64,000 nucleotides of DNA from JAICYJ01 sp963737445 (GTDB lineage: Bacteria > Actinomycetota > Thermoleophilia > Gaiellales > JAICJC01): the NCBI GenBank assembly GCA_963737445.1, contig CAVTSO010000011.1, positions 44,897 through 108,896 of the forward strand. Reading direction: 5' to 3'. This document shows positions 26,282 to 34,643 of the stretch, one piece after another. Positions within the stretch are counted from its first letter, which is position 1, and every line of letters starts with the position of its first letter. The translations under genes were made by a program, and so were the position numbers. Under the pieces are notes generated by a model. That model worked only from the letters and a program-made list of their open reading frames with translations, made no database searches and was not told the origin of the DNA.

Positions 26282-27663
26282 GGTCGCTGCGCCTGCGCCT
26301 GATCCTGGTGCTGGCGGCTGTTGTCGCCACCGCCATGGGCGTCGTGTTCCTCTACGTGGTGCCGACGCTCCGCGACAACCTGATCGCCGGGCGTCTCAAA
26401 CGGCTGGAGCAGGTGTCGCATGCCGAGCAGGACAGGGACTCGACCCTGCGGGGCGAGATCGCGCACCTCAGCGCCACCGGCGTGCTGCCGCCCGGCACGC
26501 ACAAGACGGTGCGTCGCATCGGGCGCCTCGCCAACGCCCGCGTGGGCGTCTTCGAGCGGATCGGCGGAGCCGTCCAGGACACGCGCGTGAACGGCCTGGC
26601 CGGAGTCACCAAGAGCGACTCGATCGTGCTGCGGGCGGCGCGCACCGGGTTCGCGAGCGGCCACCGCGGCGGAACGCTGGTGGTGGCCTTCACGGTCGGC
26701 GACGTGGGCCTGGTGGCGCTCAGCCAGCAGGTCGGCGACGTCAACCAGACCGCCGACCTGGTCGAGCGGCGGATCCTGATCGCGGCCGCGCTGGCCCTGC
26801 TGGTGGCGATGCTTGTCGGCTGGGCGTCGGCCCACGCCGTCACCCGCCGCCTGTCGCACCTCGAGCAGGGCGCTCGGCGGATCGCGCTGGGCGAGTTCGA
26901 CCGTCCCATCGGCGACCAGTCGCCCGACGAGCTTGGCCAGCTGGGGCGCGCGTTCGACCTGATGCAGACCCGCCTTGACCGCGCCGACCGGGTGCGCAAG
27001 GAGTTCGTCGCCAACGCCTCGCACGAGCTGCGCACGCCGCTGTTCTCGCTGAGCGGGTTCATGGAGCTGCTGGACGACGAGGATCTCGACGATGAGACGA
27101 GGGCGGCGTTCATGCAGCAGATGCGGGAGCAGGTGAACCGCCTCACGAAGCTCGCCACCGACCTGCTCGACCTGTCCCGGCTGGACGCCGACGCCGTGGC
27201 GGTCGAGCACGAGCCGATCGACATGGCTGCGGCAGCGCGTGGGCTGGTGCGCGAGTTCCGTGGCCTGGCCGTCGGCCATGGCAGCCGCATCTCGCTGGTG
27301 AAGCCGGATGCCGACCTACCGCACGCGATCGGGGACGAGCTGCGGGTGCAGCAGGTGGGCAGGGCGCTGCTCGACAACGCCATCCGGCACAACCCGTCGG
27401 GCACCCAGGTTCGCGTCGCTGTCACCGCCGACAACGGCAGCGTGCGGCTGGATGTGGCCGACAACGGGCCCGCCATCGACGATCAGACAGCCCGCCACCT
27501 GTTCGAGCGGTTCTACCGGGGCGAGGCCACAAGCGCGGCCGGCAGCGGCCTCGGTCTGGCCATCGCCCGCGAGCTGGCCGAACGGATGGACGGGCGGCTG
27601 GAGCTGGTGAGCGACGACGGCGAGACGCGGTTCGCGTTCAGCCTCCCGGCCGAGCAAAGCTAA
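26278..27663 (+). CDS. Sensor histidine kinase with periplasmic domain and HAMP
   Basis: A 461-residue transmembrane kinase. TM1 is at about residues 7-28 (LILVLAAVVATAMGVVFLY), an extracytoplasmic sensor of about 135 residues follows, TM2 is near 164-185 (ILIAAALALLVAMLVGW), then HAMP, HisKA with H249 in NASHELRTP and HATPase with DNAIRHN, DNGPAID and GSGLGLAIA. The GTG start overlaps the response regulator. HtrA follows 9 bases after its stop. Confidence 0.93.
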   Translation: MRSLRLRLILVLAAVVATAMGVVFLYVVPTLRDNLIAGRLKRLEQVSHAEQDRDSTLRGEIAHLSATGVLPPGTHKTVRRIGRLANARVGVFERIGGAVQDTRVNGLAGVTKSDSIVLRAARTGFASGHRGGTLVVAFTVGDVGLVALSQQVGDVNQTADLVERRILIAAALALLVAMLVGWASAHAVTRRLSHLEQGARRIALGEFDRPIGDQSPDELGQLGRAFDLMQTRLDRADRVRKEFVANASHELRTPLFSLSGFMELLDDEDLDDETRAAFMQQMREQVNRLTKLATDLLDLSRLDADAVAVEHEPIDMAAAARGLVREFRGLAVGHGSRISLVKPDADLPHAIGDELRVQQVGRALLDNAIRHNPSGTQVRVAVTADNGSVRLDVADNGPAIDDQTARHLFERFYRGEATSAAGSGLGLAIARELAERMDGRLELVSDDGETRFAFSLPAEQS

Positions 27664-27672
27664 CCTGCGTCA
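27661..27672 (+). promoter_or_regulatory. Leaderless-type -10 element of htrA
   Basis: TAACCT (27661-27666) overlaps the kinase stop codon and is followed by 6 bases and ATG 27673. It would allow the protease to be expressed apart from the two-component pair. Confidence 0.45.
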
Positions 27673-28836
27673 ATGCGACCGACCGCAATGATTGCCGCGA
27701 TCGCCGGATTGGTCGCCGGCGTGGTGGCCGCAATCGTGACCGTCGCGATCGCGTCCTCGAACGGCGCCTTCGACGGATCGACCACCGTGATCACGGCCGG
27801 CGCCGCGACCGTCGCCCCGGTCAACGTGACACCGTCGCAGAGCGATTTCGATCCCGCCGCCATCTACCGGGCGCGTATCCGCGGCGTGGTCACGATCACC
27901 TCGGTGTTTCCCGATGGGGAGGCCGGCGGCAGCGGCTTCGTGGTCTCGAACGACGGGCTGATCCTGACAAACGCCCACGTGGTCACGAACTCGGCCGACC
28001 AGAACGTGCAGGCCGGGGACGTCAAGCCGGCCGACCACGTCTTCGTACGGTTTCAGAACGGCGACCAGATCGCGGCCAGCATCGTCGGCTACGACCTGTT
28101 CGCCGACGTGGCCGTGCTGCGGGTCAGCGCCGACGGCGAGAAGCTCGAGCCCGTGCCTCTGGGCAACTCCTCGCGGGTGCGCGTGGGCGAGCCGGTGGCG
28201 GCCATCGGCAGCCCGTTCCTCGAGGCCGGTTCGCTGTCGGTCGGCGTCGTCTCGGCCATCAACCGATCGCTGTCGAGCGGTACCGGGTTCGCCATCCCGG
28301 GGGCAATCCAGACGGACGCCGCGATCAACCACGGCAACTCGGGCGGGCCGCTCTTCAACTCGGCCGGAGAGGTGATCGGCATCAACGCCCAGATCCAGAC
28401 CACCAGCGGCGGCGGCGAGGGCGTCGGCTTCGCCGTGCCGATCGACCTGGCCCGGCACTCGCTGCAGCAGCTGGTCGAGCATGGCAAGGTCTCCTACGGC
28501 TGGCTGGGCGTGCGGCTGAGCACGGTCACGCCGGCCATCGCGGACAGGTTCGGGCTGTCCGTGAAGCACGGCGCGCTGCTGGTGGAGGTGACCCCGGGCG
28601 GCCCGGCGGACGACGCCGGGCTGAAGGTGGGTGGCGATCTGGAGCAGTTCCAGGGCACCTCGATCCGGCCCGACGGCGACGTCATCACCGCCGTCAACGG
28701 CCATCCCGTGGTCGGCTCCGACCAGTTCGTGCGGCTGGTGGCGGAAGCCGCTCCGGGCCAGGTGCTGCACCTGCAGGTGCAGCGCGGCGACCAGTCGCGT
28801 TCGGTCAACGTGACGCTGGGCGTGAGACCGCTCTAA
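27673..28836 (+). CDS. htrA: HtrA/DegP-type trypsin-like serine protease with PDZ domain
   Basis: A 387-residue membrane-anchored protease for damaged envelope proteins. One N-terminal helix (about 5-26), a trypsin-like domain with the triad H102 (TNAHVV), D145 (FADVAVL) and S223 (HGNSGGPLF), and one PDZ domain (about 290-380, starting at YGWLGVRLS and containing PGGPADDAGL). The combination with an upstream OmpR-type system parallels mycobacterial envelope-stress loci. The ATG is supported by TAACCT 6 bases upstream. Confidence 0.94.
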   Translation: MRPTAMIAAIAGLVAGVVAAIVTVAIASSNGAFDGSTTVITAGAATVAPVNVTPSQSDFDPAAIYRARIRGVVTITSVFPDGEAGGSGFVVSNDGLILTNAHVVTNSADQNVQAGDVKPADHVFVRFQNGDQIAASIVGYDLFADVAVLRVSADGEKLEPVPLGNSSRVRVGEPVAAIGSPFLEAGSLSVGVVSAINRSLSSGTGFAIPGAIQTDAAINHGNSGGPLFNSAGEVIGINAQIQTTSGGGEGVGFAVPIDLARHSLQQLVEHGKVSYGWLGVRLSTVTPAIADRFGLSVKHGALLVEVTPGGPADDAGLKVGGDLEQFQGTSIRPDGDVITAVNGHPVVGSDQFVRLVAEAAPGQVLHLQVQRGDQSRSVNVTLGVRPL

Positions 28837-28878
28837 GAGGCGATTCACCTCCGTGCGCGTGCCGGGGGATCCGGTTGG

Positions 28879-28892
28879 TAGTGTCCGCGCCC
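28879..28892 (+). promoter_or_regulatory. Leaderless-type -10 element of treT
   Basis: TAGTGT (28879-28884), 8 bases, ATG 28893; no Shine-Dalgarno sequence precedes this ATG. Confidence 0.42.
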
Positions 28893-30167
28893 ATGCAGCG
28901 CGTCAACGTGGGCCACAAGACCCTTGCCGACTACGCGTCGATCGTGGGCCGGTCGCTCGCCGACGAGATCCGCACCCTGGCCGAGCCGCTGCGCGGCAAG
29001 CGCATGCTGCACCTGTCGGCGACCGCCTTCGGCGGCGGCGTCGCCGAGATCCAGTACACCTTGATCCCGCTGCTGAACGACGTCGGCATCGAGGCCGAGT
29101 GGCGCGTGATCCACGGCCGCGACGAGTTCTTCGACGTCACCAAGGCGATCCACAACGGCCTGCAGGGGAACCCGCAGTCGCTGACGGACGAGCAGAAGGA
29201 CGTGTTCATGCGCTACAACCGGCTAAACGCCGACGAGCTGGAGGACGCCGACGAGTGGGATCTGATCGTCGTGCACGATCCCCAGCCGGCCGCCATCCGC
29301 AGCATGCTCACGACCACCCGGCCGCGGTGGGTGTGGCGCTGCCACATCGACCTGTCCGACCCGAATCCGGACGTGCTCGAGTTCCTACTGCCGTGGATCT
29401 CGAGCTACGACGCCTCCATCTTCCACATGCACGCGTACGTGCCGTCCGCGACCGGGCTCACCGGCGCGGTGATCTGGCCGCCCGCGATCGACCCGCTGGC
29501 GCCCAAGAACATGGCGCTGGCTCCGGAGGATGCGGCCTACATCGTCGATCAGTTCGGCATCGACGCCAACCGCCCGATGCTGCTCCAGGTCTCACGCTTC
29601 GACCCGTGGAAGGATCCGCTGGGCGTGATCCAGGCCTACCACGAGGTGAAGTCGCTCCACCCGGGGATGCAGCTGGCGCTGGTCGGCTCGATGGCGCACG
29701 ACGACCCCGAGGGCTGGGAGTTCTACAACCAGACCGTCGAGTTCGCCGGCGACGACCCCGACGTCCACATCCTCAGCAACCTCAACAACGTCGGCGCGGT
29801 CGAGGTGAACGCGTTCCAGGTGCACGCGGCGGCCTGCATCCAGAAGTCGATCAAGGAGGGCTTCGGCCTGACCGTCTCCGAGGCGCTGTGGAAGACGCGC
29901 CCGGTGATCGGCGGCAAGGTCGGGGGCATCACCTCCCAGATCGAGGACCGCGTGACCGGGCACCTGGTCAGCTCCTCCCAGGAGTGCGCCCAGCGCGCGC
30001 TCGAGATCCTGGCCGACCCGGTCGAGGCACGCCAGATGGCCCGGCGCGGGAAGGAGCAGGTGCGCCTGCGGTTCCTGACGCCGCGGTTGATGCGCAACTG
30101 GCTGGCGCTGATGCACCACTTCGAGGGTGAGCAGGTTGACCTCGACTTCCACGACGCCTGCGCCTAG
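28893..30167 (+). CDS. treT: Trehalose synthase TreT (GT4 family)
   Basis: A 424-residue GT4 glycosyltransferase closely resembling archaeal TreT, which condenses NDP-glucose and glucose reversibly to trehalose. Diagnostic strings are FGGGVAEIQYTLIPLL, HGRDEFFDVTKAIHNGLQG, VHDPQPAA, WRCHIDLSDPN, SRFDPWKDP, GSMAHDDPEGW and the E-x7-E active site EGFGLTVSEALW. ATG 28893 is preferred over the TTG at 28875. It lies 18 bases before otsA, giving two trehalose routes side by side. Confidence 0.92.
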   Translation: MQRVNVGHKTLADYASIVGRSLADEIRTLAEPLRGKRMLHLSATAFGGGVAEIQYTLIPLLNDVGIEAEWRVIHGRDEFFDVTKAIHNGLQGNPQSLTDEQKDVFMRYNRLNADELEDADEWDLIVVHDPQPAAIRSMLTTTRPRWVWRCHIDLSDPNPDVLEFLLPWISSYDASIFHMHAYVPSATGLTGAVIWPPAIDPLAPKNMALAPEDAAYIVDQFGIDANRPMLLQVSRFDPWKDPLGVIQAYHEVKSLHPGMQLALVGSMAHDDPEGWEFYNQTVEFAGDDPDVHILSNLNNVGAVEVNAFQVHAAACIQKSIKEGFGLTVSEALWKTRPVIGGKVGGITSQIEDRVTGHLVSSSQECAQRALEILADPVEARQMARRGKEQVRLRFLTPRLMRNWLALMHHFEGEQVDLDFHDACA

Positions 30168-30185
30168 CCCCGCTCGCCTGCGGGC

Positions 30186-31658
30186 ATGGACTACCCTGTC
30201 ATGCGGATGGAAGACCCTGCTCTCCTGATCGTGTCCAACCGCGGCCCGATGCGGTTCGAAACGCTCCCCGACGGGTCGCACACCGCCAAGCGCGGCGGCG
30301 GCGGGCTTGTCACCGCGCTGTCTGCGCTGACGACGCAGCGGCCGCTGTCCTGGGTGGCGAGCGCGCTCTCCGACGACGATGCCGAGATGGCGGCCGAGGG
30401 CGTCTACGAGGACGGCAACCTGCGTCTCAGCCTGGTTGCGCACGACCGCGAGGAGTACGACCGCTACTACAACGTCTTCGCCAACCCGACGCTGTGGTTC
30501 ATCCACCACTACCTGTGGGGGTTGGCCATGGAGCCGGACGTCGACCGCAACATCCGGCTGGCCTGGGATGCCGGCTACCTGCCGGTCAACGAGCGCTTTG
30601 CCGAGGCAGTGGCCGCCGAGATCGAGGACTCGGCCGACGACTCGCCGGTGGTGATGGTGCACGACTACCAGCTGTTCATGGTGCCGCGGGGCGTGCGCGA
30701 GCGGGCGCCGCGGGCGCGCATCCAGCACTTCACGCACATCCCCTGGCCGATGCCTGACTACTGGCGGATCCTGCCCGATGACATCCGCAGGGCGATCCAT
30801 GAGTCGCTGCTGAACTGCGACATCGTGGGGCTGCACACCGATCGCTACGTGCGCGCCTTCCTGCACTGCTGCAACGAGTTGACCGACGGCGAGGTCGACT
30901 TCGCCACCCGTACCGTCCGCTTTCAGGGGCGCGATGTGCAGGTGCGCGCCTACCCGATCTCGGTCGACCCGGCCGAGTTCGAGCGGCTGGCGGCCTCCGA
31001 GGAGGTGCGCGAGGAGGAGGCGTCGGTGGTGCTGGCCCGGCCCGAGAAGATGATCCTGCGGGTGGATCGCACCGACCCCTCCAAGAACGTCGTGCGCGGC
31101 CTGCGCGCCTACGACCTGTTCCTGTCCCAGCATCCCGAGTGGCGCGGCCGCGTGACCATGCTGGCGCTGCTCGACCCGTCCCGGCCGGAGATCCCTGAGT
31201 ACGCTGAGTACGTCGGCGCCATCCAGCGGGCGGTGCGCGAGGTGAACGACCGCTGGTACATGACCGGCATGTGGACGCCGGTCGACATGCGCATCTCAGA
31301 CAACTTCCCGCAGGCGGTGGCCGCGTACAAACACTACGACGTGCTGCTGGTGAACGCGATCTTCGACGGCATGAACCTTGTGGCCAAGGAGGCGCCGCTG
31401 GTGAACCAGCGCGACGGCGTGCTGATCCTGTCCGAGAACGCGGGGGCGCACCATGAGCTGTCTCCCTGGGCGCTGTGCGTGAACCCGTTTGACATCCAGG
31501 CCCAGGCTGATGCCATCTACCAGGCGCTGACCATGCACGCCACCGAGCGGCATGAGCGGATCGAGGGCTTGCGCGGCCAGGTACGCGAGCACGACATCTC
31601 GCGCTGGATCGACGCGCAGCTGGAGGACCTGGCCGCGCTGCGCGCCGTCAAGGCGTGA
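30186..31658 (+). CDS. otsA: Trehalose-6-phosphate synthase (GT20)
   Basis: A 490-residue GT20 enzyme making trehalose-6-phosphate from NDP-glucose and glucose-6-phosphate. Motifs include the N-terminal loop KRGGGGLVTAL, VMVHDYQLFMVP, HIPWPMPDYWR, HTDRYVRAFL, DRTDPSKNVVRG and FDGMNLVAKEA followed by LSENAGAHHEL. No trehalose-6-phosphate phosphatase (otsB) is adjacent. Start uncertainty: ATG 30186, 30201 or 30207 are all in frame near the beginning; the family N-terminus starts around LLIVSNRGP. Confidence 0.91.
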   Translation: MDYPVMRMEDPALLIVSNRGPMRFETLPDGSHTAKRGGGGLVTALSALTTQRPLSWVASALSDDDAEMAAEGVYEDGNLRLSLVAHDREEYDRYYNVFANPTLWFIHHYLWGLAMEPDVDRNIRLAWDAGYLPVNERFAEAVAAEIEDSADDSPVVMVHDYQLFMVPRGVRERAPRARIQHFTHIPWPMPDYWRILPDDIRRAIHESLLNCDIVGLHTDRYVRAFLHCCNELTDGEVDFATRTVRFQGRDVQVRAYPISVDPAEFERLAASEEVREEEASVVLARPEKMILRVDRTDPSKNVVRGLRAYDLFLSQHPEWRGRVTMLALLDPSRPEIPEYAEYVGAIQRAVREVNDRWYMTGMWTPVDMRISDNFPQAVAAYKHYDVLLVNAIFDGMNLVAKEAPLVNQRDGVLILSENAGAHHELSPWALCVNPFDIQAQADAIYQALTMHATERHERIEGLRGQVREHDISRWIDAQLEDLAALRAVKA

Positions 31659-32029
31659 TCACGGGCATCGATCACGTCCAGGTGGCGGCGCCGCCCGGCT
31701 GCGAGCCGGCCGCCCGCATCTTCTACGGCGGGCTGCTGGAGCTGGCCGAGGTGGACAAGCCGGAGGCCCTGGCGGCGCGCGGCGGCTGCTGGTTCAGGGT
31801 CGGCGGCCAGCAGCTGCACGTGGGCGTGGCCCAGCCGTTCACCCCATCCGCCAAGGCGCACCCGGCCCTGCGCGCAGGCGATAGGGCTGCGCTGGAGACG
31901 CTGGCGGCGCGGATGCAGGCGGCCGGGTACCCGGTGGAGTGGGACGACATGAGCGCCGGCACCGCCCGGTTCTACGTGCATGATCCGTTCGGCAATCGAC
32001 TGGAACTGGTCGCTCCCAGGGGCCCGTGA
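31655..32029 (+). CDS. VOC-superfamily (glyoxalase-like) protein
   Basis: A 124-residue VOC protein with ITGIDHVQVAAPPG at the start (first metal-ligand His), LHVGVAQPF in the middle and RFYVHDPFGNRLELVAP at the end with a conserved Glu. Such proteins include glyoxalases, fosfomycin or bleomycin resistance proteins and many of unknown function. The GTG start at 31655 overlaps the otsA stop (GTGA). Confidence 0.85.
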   Translation: MITGIDHVQVAAPPGCEPAARIFYGGLLELAEVDKPEALAARGGCWFRVGGQQLHVGVAQPFTPSAKAHPALRAGDRAALETLAARMQAAGYPVEWDDMSAGTARFYVHDPFGNRLELVAPRGP

Positions 32030-32054
32030 TGGGGCCACTGGTTCTGCGTGGCGT

Positions 32055-32671
32055 TCAGGCCGTGCGGGCGGCCGCGATCAGCATCTCGGCGGCTTGTGCC
32101 GGCGTGACCCAATCGGAGTTGATTACCACGTCGTAGTGCGTCGGCGACTCCCGGTCGACCCCGTAGAACCGCCGCAGGTAGTCGGCGCGGGCCTTGTCGG
32201 ACGCCTTGACGACCTCGTCCCCGCCGGCATCGGCGAGACGGCGGGCGCGGCGATCCGGCGAGCCGGTCACGAGCACGCGCAGGATGCTTGGCCGGTCGGC
32301 CAGAGCGAAGGATGCAGCGTGGGCGACGATCACCACCTCACCATCTGCTGCCGTCTCCTCGATCGCTTCGCGGATCAGCCTGCGAAGCGCGCCCGGGGCG
32401 GTCTCGGTCTCGACATACGACCACGAGTCGTCAGCGTGCACGGTTTGCCTCGCGACGAGGGTTGGCCCAGCGGTCTCGACCAGTCGGTGCAGGAGCGATC
32501 GGCGCTCCTCGGCGCTGGAGACGGTCGCGGGATCGCCCACCTCGCTCGGCGGCACGCTCGACCACCTCCTCGTCGACATAGCGGTACGACAACCGGTCGG
32601 CGACGAGCCGCCCAATGTCCTCGCCACCCGGCCCCACTCGCCCGGGAAATGCAGATCGCGGTGCTCGCCAT
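32055..32671 (-). pseudogene. Cytidylate kinase-like P-loop protein, broken by two frameshifts
   Basis: Three minus-strand frames together give one cytidylate-kinase-like protein. The N-terminus (ATG 32671, ASTAICISRASGAG) holds the P-loop start. After an apparent extra G at 32627-32629, a second frame gives GEDIGRLVADRLSYRYVDEE and VVERAAE. Near 32545-32560 the sequence jumps to a third frame with VPPSEVGDPATVSSAEERRS and the rest of the protein, which ends at 32055. The C-terminal two thirds are intact and contain VIVAHAASFALADRPSILRVL and GSPDRRARRLAD. TAGGTT 7 bases before the ATG is a fitting promoter. Either a decayed gene or assembly indels. Confidence 0.72.
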
Positions 32672-32684
32672 GGCGCCCAACCTA
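32672..32684 (-). promoter_or_regulatory. Leaderless-type -10 element of the kinase-like gene
   Basis: TAGGTT at 32684-32679, 7 bases, ATG 32671 on the minus strand. Confidence 0.4.
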
Positions 32685-32732
32685 GAACCCTGCCGATGCG
32701 TTCGTCAACTCTGTCGGCCGCCCCGCCGCAGG

Positions 32733-32750
32733 TTGTCATCTGGCTGTCAT
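32733..32750 (+). promoter_or_regulatory. Pho-box-like tandem direct repeat
   Basis: TTGTCAT (32733-32739) and CTGTCAT (32744-32750) repeat with an 11-bp period, the geometry of a PhoB box (CTGTCAT, 4 bases, CTGTCAT). A weaker third copy, CTGTCGG, lies in phase 22 bp earlier at 32711. It sits in the 198-bp gap between the kinase-like gene and moaC, about 62 bp from the former start and 120 bp from the latter. No other function is evident in this gap. Confidence 0.5.
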
Positions 32751-32856
32751 ATTCGCGAGGCGACATTCGGGTGGGCTCGAATGGCGTCGGTTCGGCCGGA
32801 GGGTCACCCGGTTGTCCACGCTCGGCCTGTTGGTCAATCTCGGCGTGATCAGCCCG

Positions 32857-32869
32857 TAGACTTCGCGCG
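32857..32869 (+). promoter_or_regulatory. Leaderless-type -10 element heading the moaC-to-SAM-hydrolase operon
   Basis: TAGACT (32857-32862), 7 bases, ATG 32870. No other convincing promoter is seen in the following 8 kb of overlapping genes. Confidence 0.48.
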
Positions 32870-33316
32870 ATGTCGGAGATCCGCATGATCGACGTGGGCG
32901 ACAAGCCCGTCAGCAGGCGGCGCGCGGTCGCGGTCGCGCACGTGACCATCGGCGACGAGGTGCGTGACCGGATCATCGCCGGCAGCCTGCCCAAGGGCGA
33001 CGTGCTGGCGGTGGCGCGCGTGGCCGGGATCATGGCCGCGAAGCGCACGCCCGACATCGTGCCGTTGTGCCATCCGCTGCCGCTGACGCGCGTGGACGTG
33101 ACCCCGGTGGTTGTCGAGGACGGCGTCACCATCACGGCCGCGGCCGAGACCACCGCCCAGACCGGCGTCGAGATGGAGGCGCTGACCGCCGTGCTGGCGG
33201 CGGCGCTGACCGTCTACGACATGACCAAGGGCCTCGACCCGGCCATCACGATCGACCACGCCTGCCTGCTCGAGAAGGACGGCGGCAAGTCGGGCCACTG
33301 GCGGAGACCGGAGTGA
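32870..33316 (+). CDS. moaC: Cyclic pyranopterin monophosphate synthase MoaC
   Basis: A 148-residue protein catalysing, after MoaA, formation of cyclic pyranopterin monophosphate in molybdopterin synthesis. Family motifs are MIDVGDKPVSRRRAVA, GIMAAKRTPDIVPLCHPLPL and VEMEALTAVLAAALTVYDMTK; the catalytic lysine/aspartate region and the final KSGHW-type tail (KSGHWRRPE) are present. First gene of a long plus-strand block; its stop overlaps the mog start. Confidence 0.96.
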   Translation: MSEIRMIDVGDKPVSRRRAVAVAHVTIGDEVRDRIIAGSLPKGDVLAVARVAGIMAAKRTPDIVPLCHPLPLTRVDVTPVVVEDGVTITAAAETTAQTGVEMEALTAVLAAALTVYDMTKGLDPAITIDHACLLEKDGGKSGHWRRPE

Positions 33317-33789
33317 GGGCGGCGGTGCTGACGGTGTCAGACGGCGTCGCGTCCGGGTCGCGCGCGGACAAGAGCGGCGAGGTGCTCGCGGAGCGGGCTG
33401 CGTCGGCCGGGTTCGAGGTGGTCGAGCGGCGCGCCGTCGCCGACGAGCGCGACCAGATCGCAGGCGCGCTCGAGCAGCTTGCCGGCCTGGCCGAGCTGGT
33501 GCTGACCACCGGCGGCACGGGGTTCGCACCGCGCGACGTCACGCCCGAGGCGACCGCCGCGGTCGTCGAGCGCCCCACCCCCGGTCTCGACGAGGCGATG
33601 CGCGAGGTGTCCCGCCGGGCGTCGCCGCACGGCCTGCTGTCGCGCGGCTCGAGCGGCATCCGCGGCGCCGCGCTGATCGTCAACTTCCCCGGCAGCCCCC
33701 GGGCCTGCGCCGAGTGCTTCGACGCGATCGCACCGGCGCTCGGCCACGGCATCGAGCTGCTCACATCGCGACCCACGGAGCACCCGTGA
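33313..33789 (+). CDS. mog: Molybdopterin adenylyltransferase (MogA/MoaB family)
   Basis: A 158-residue MPT-binding domain protein that adenylylates molybdopterin before MoeA acts. Visible are VLTVSDGVASGSRADKSG, the TTGGTGFAPRDVTPEAT motif, PGLDEAMR and the LIVNFPGSPRACAECFDAI region. GTG 33313 overlaps the moaC TGA. MoeA is encoded about 10 kb upstream. Confidence 0.93.
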   Translation: MRAAVLTVSDGVASGSRADKSGEVLAERAASAGFEVVERRAVADERDQIAGALEQLAGLAELVLTTGGTGFAPRDVTPEATAAVVERPTPGLDEAMREVSRRASPHGLLSRGSSGIRGAALIVNFPGSPRACAECFDAIAPALGHGIELLTSRPTEHP

Positions 33790-34643
33790 CCACGGCCGTG
33801 ACCGCTCGGCGGTTCGTGTCGCTGGTCAAGTTCGAGCACACCATCTTCGCGCTGCCCTTTGCCTTCGTGGGCGCCATCCTGTCGATCGGCGAGGTGCCGT
33901 CGGCCGCCACGCTGGGCTGGGTGACGCTGGCGATGGTGGGCGCGCGCAGCCTGGCCATGGCGCTGAACCGCCTAATCGACGCCGAGATCGACGCCCGCAA
34001 CCCCCGCACCGCCGCCCGCGAGATCCCCAGCGGGCTCCTGTCCAACATCCAGGTGCTGGCCTTCTGCGCGCTGGCGCTGGCCGTGTTCCTCGTCGCCACC
34101 TGGCAGCTCGACCCGGTGGTGCGGTGGCTATGGCCGATCCCGGTGCTGGCGTTCGTGCTCTACCCGTACACCAAGCGCTTCACCTGGCTCTGCCACCTCG
34201 CGCTGGGCCTGTCCACCGGCCTCGCCCCGATCGGAGCCTGGCTGGCGGTCAGCGGCGATGTCACCGTGGCGCCGTTCCTGCTGTGGTTCGCGGTGGCGCT
34301 CTGGATCGGCGGGTTCGACGTGATCTACGCCACCGGTGACGTGGACTTCGACCGCCGCGAGGGGCTGTACTCGCTGCCGGCGCGGTTCGGGGTCGGTCCC
34401 GCCCTGACGGTCACGCGGATCTGTCACCTGCTCGCCGTCTGCCTGCTGATCGCCGTGGGCGTGTCGCTGAGCCTGGGCCCGTTCTACTACCTGGGGCTGG
34501 CCGCCGTGGCGGCGCTGCTCGGCTACGAGAACTCGATCGTCCACCCCGACGACCTGTCTCGCGTCAACGTCGCCTTCTTCACGCTGAACGGCGTCATCTC
34601 GGTCGTCTTTCTGGCCGGGGTGCTGGCCGATGTCCTCGCCTGA
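33786..34643 (+). CDS. UbiA-family prenyltransferase, probably menaquinone-related (MqnP-like)
   Basis: A 285-residue membrane prenyltransferase with about eight helices. The two Asp-rich motifs are present: NRLIDAEIDARNPRT (N-x3-D-x3-D) and YATGDVDFDRREG. The opening SLVKFEHTIFALPFAFVGA is characteristic of 4-hydroxybenzoate-prenyltransferase/MqnP-like enzymes; in Actinobacteria that make menaquinone by the futalosine route MqnP is more likely than UbiA (inference). GTG 33786 overlaps the mog stop and the gene overlaps ccmA by 14 bases. Confidence 0.88.
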   Translation: MTTAVTARRFVSLVKFEHTIFALPFAFVGAILSIGEVPSAATLGWVTLAMVGARSLAMALNRLIDAEIDARNPRTAAREIPSGLLSNIQVLAFCALALAVFLVATWQLDPVVRWLWPIPVLAFVLYPYTKRFTWLCHLALGLSTGLAPIGAWLAVSGDVTVAPFLLWFAVALWIGGFDVIYATGDVDFDRREGLYSLPARFGVGPALTVTRICHLLAVCLLIAVGVSLSLGPFYYLGLAAVAALLGYENSIVHPDDLSRVNVAFFTLNGVISVVFLAGVLADVLA

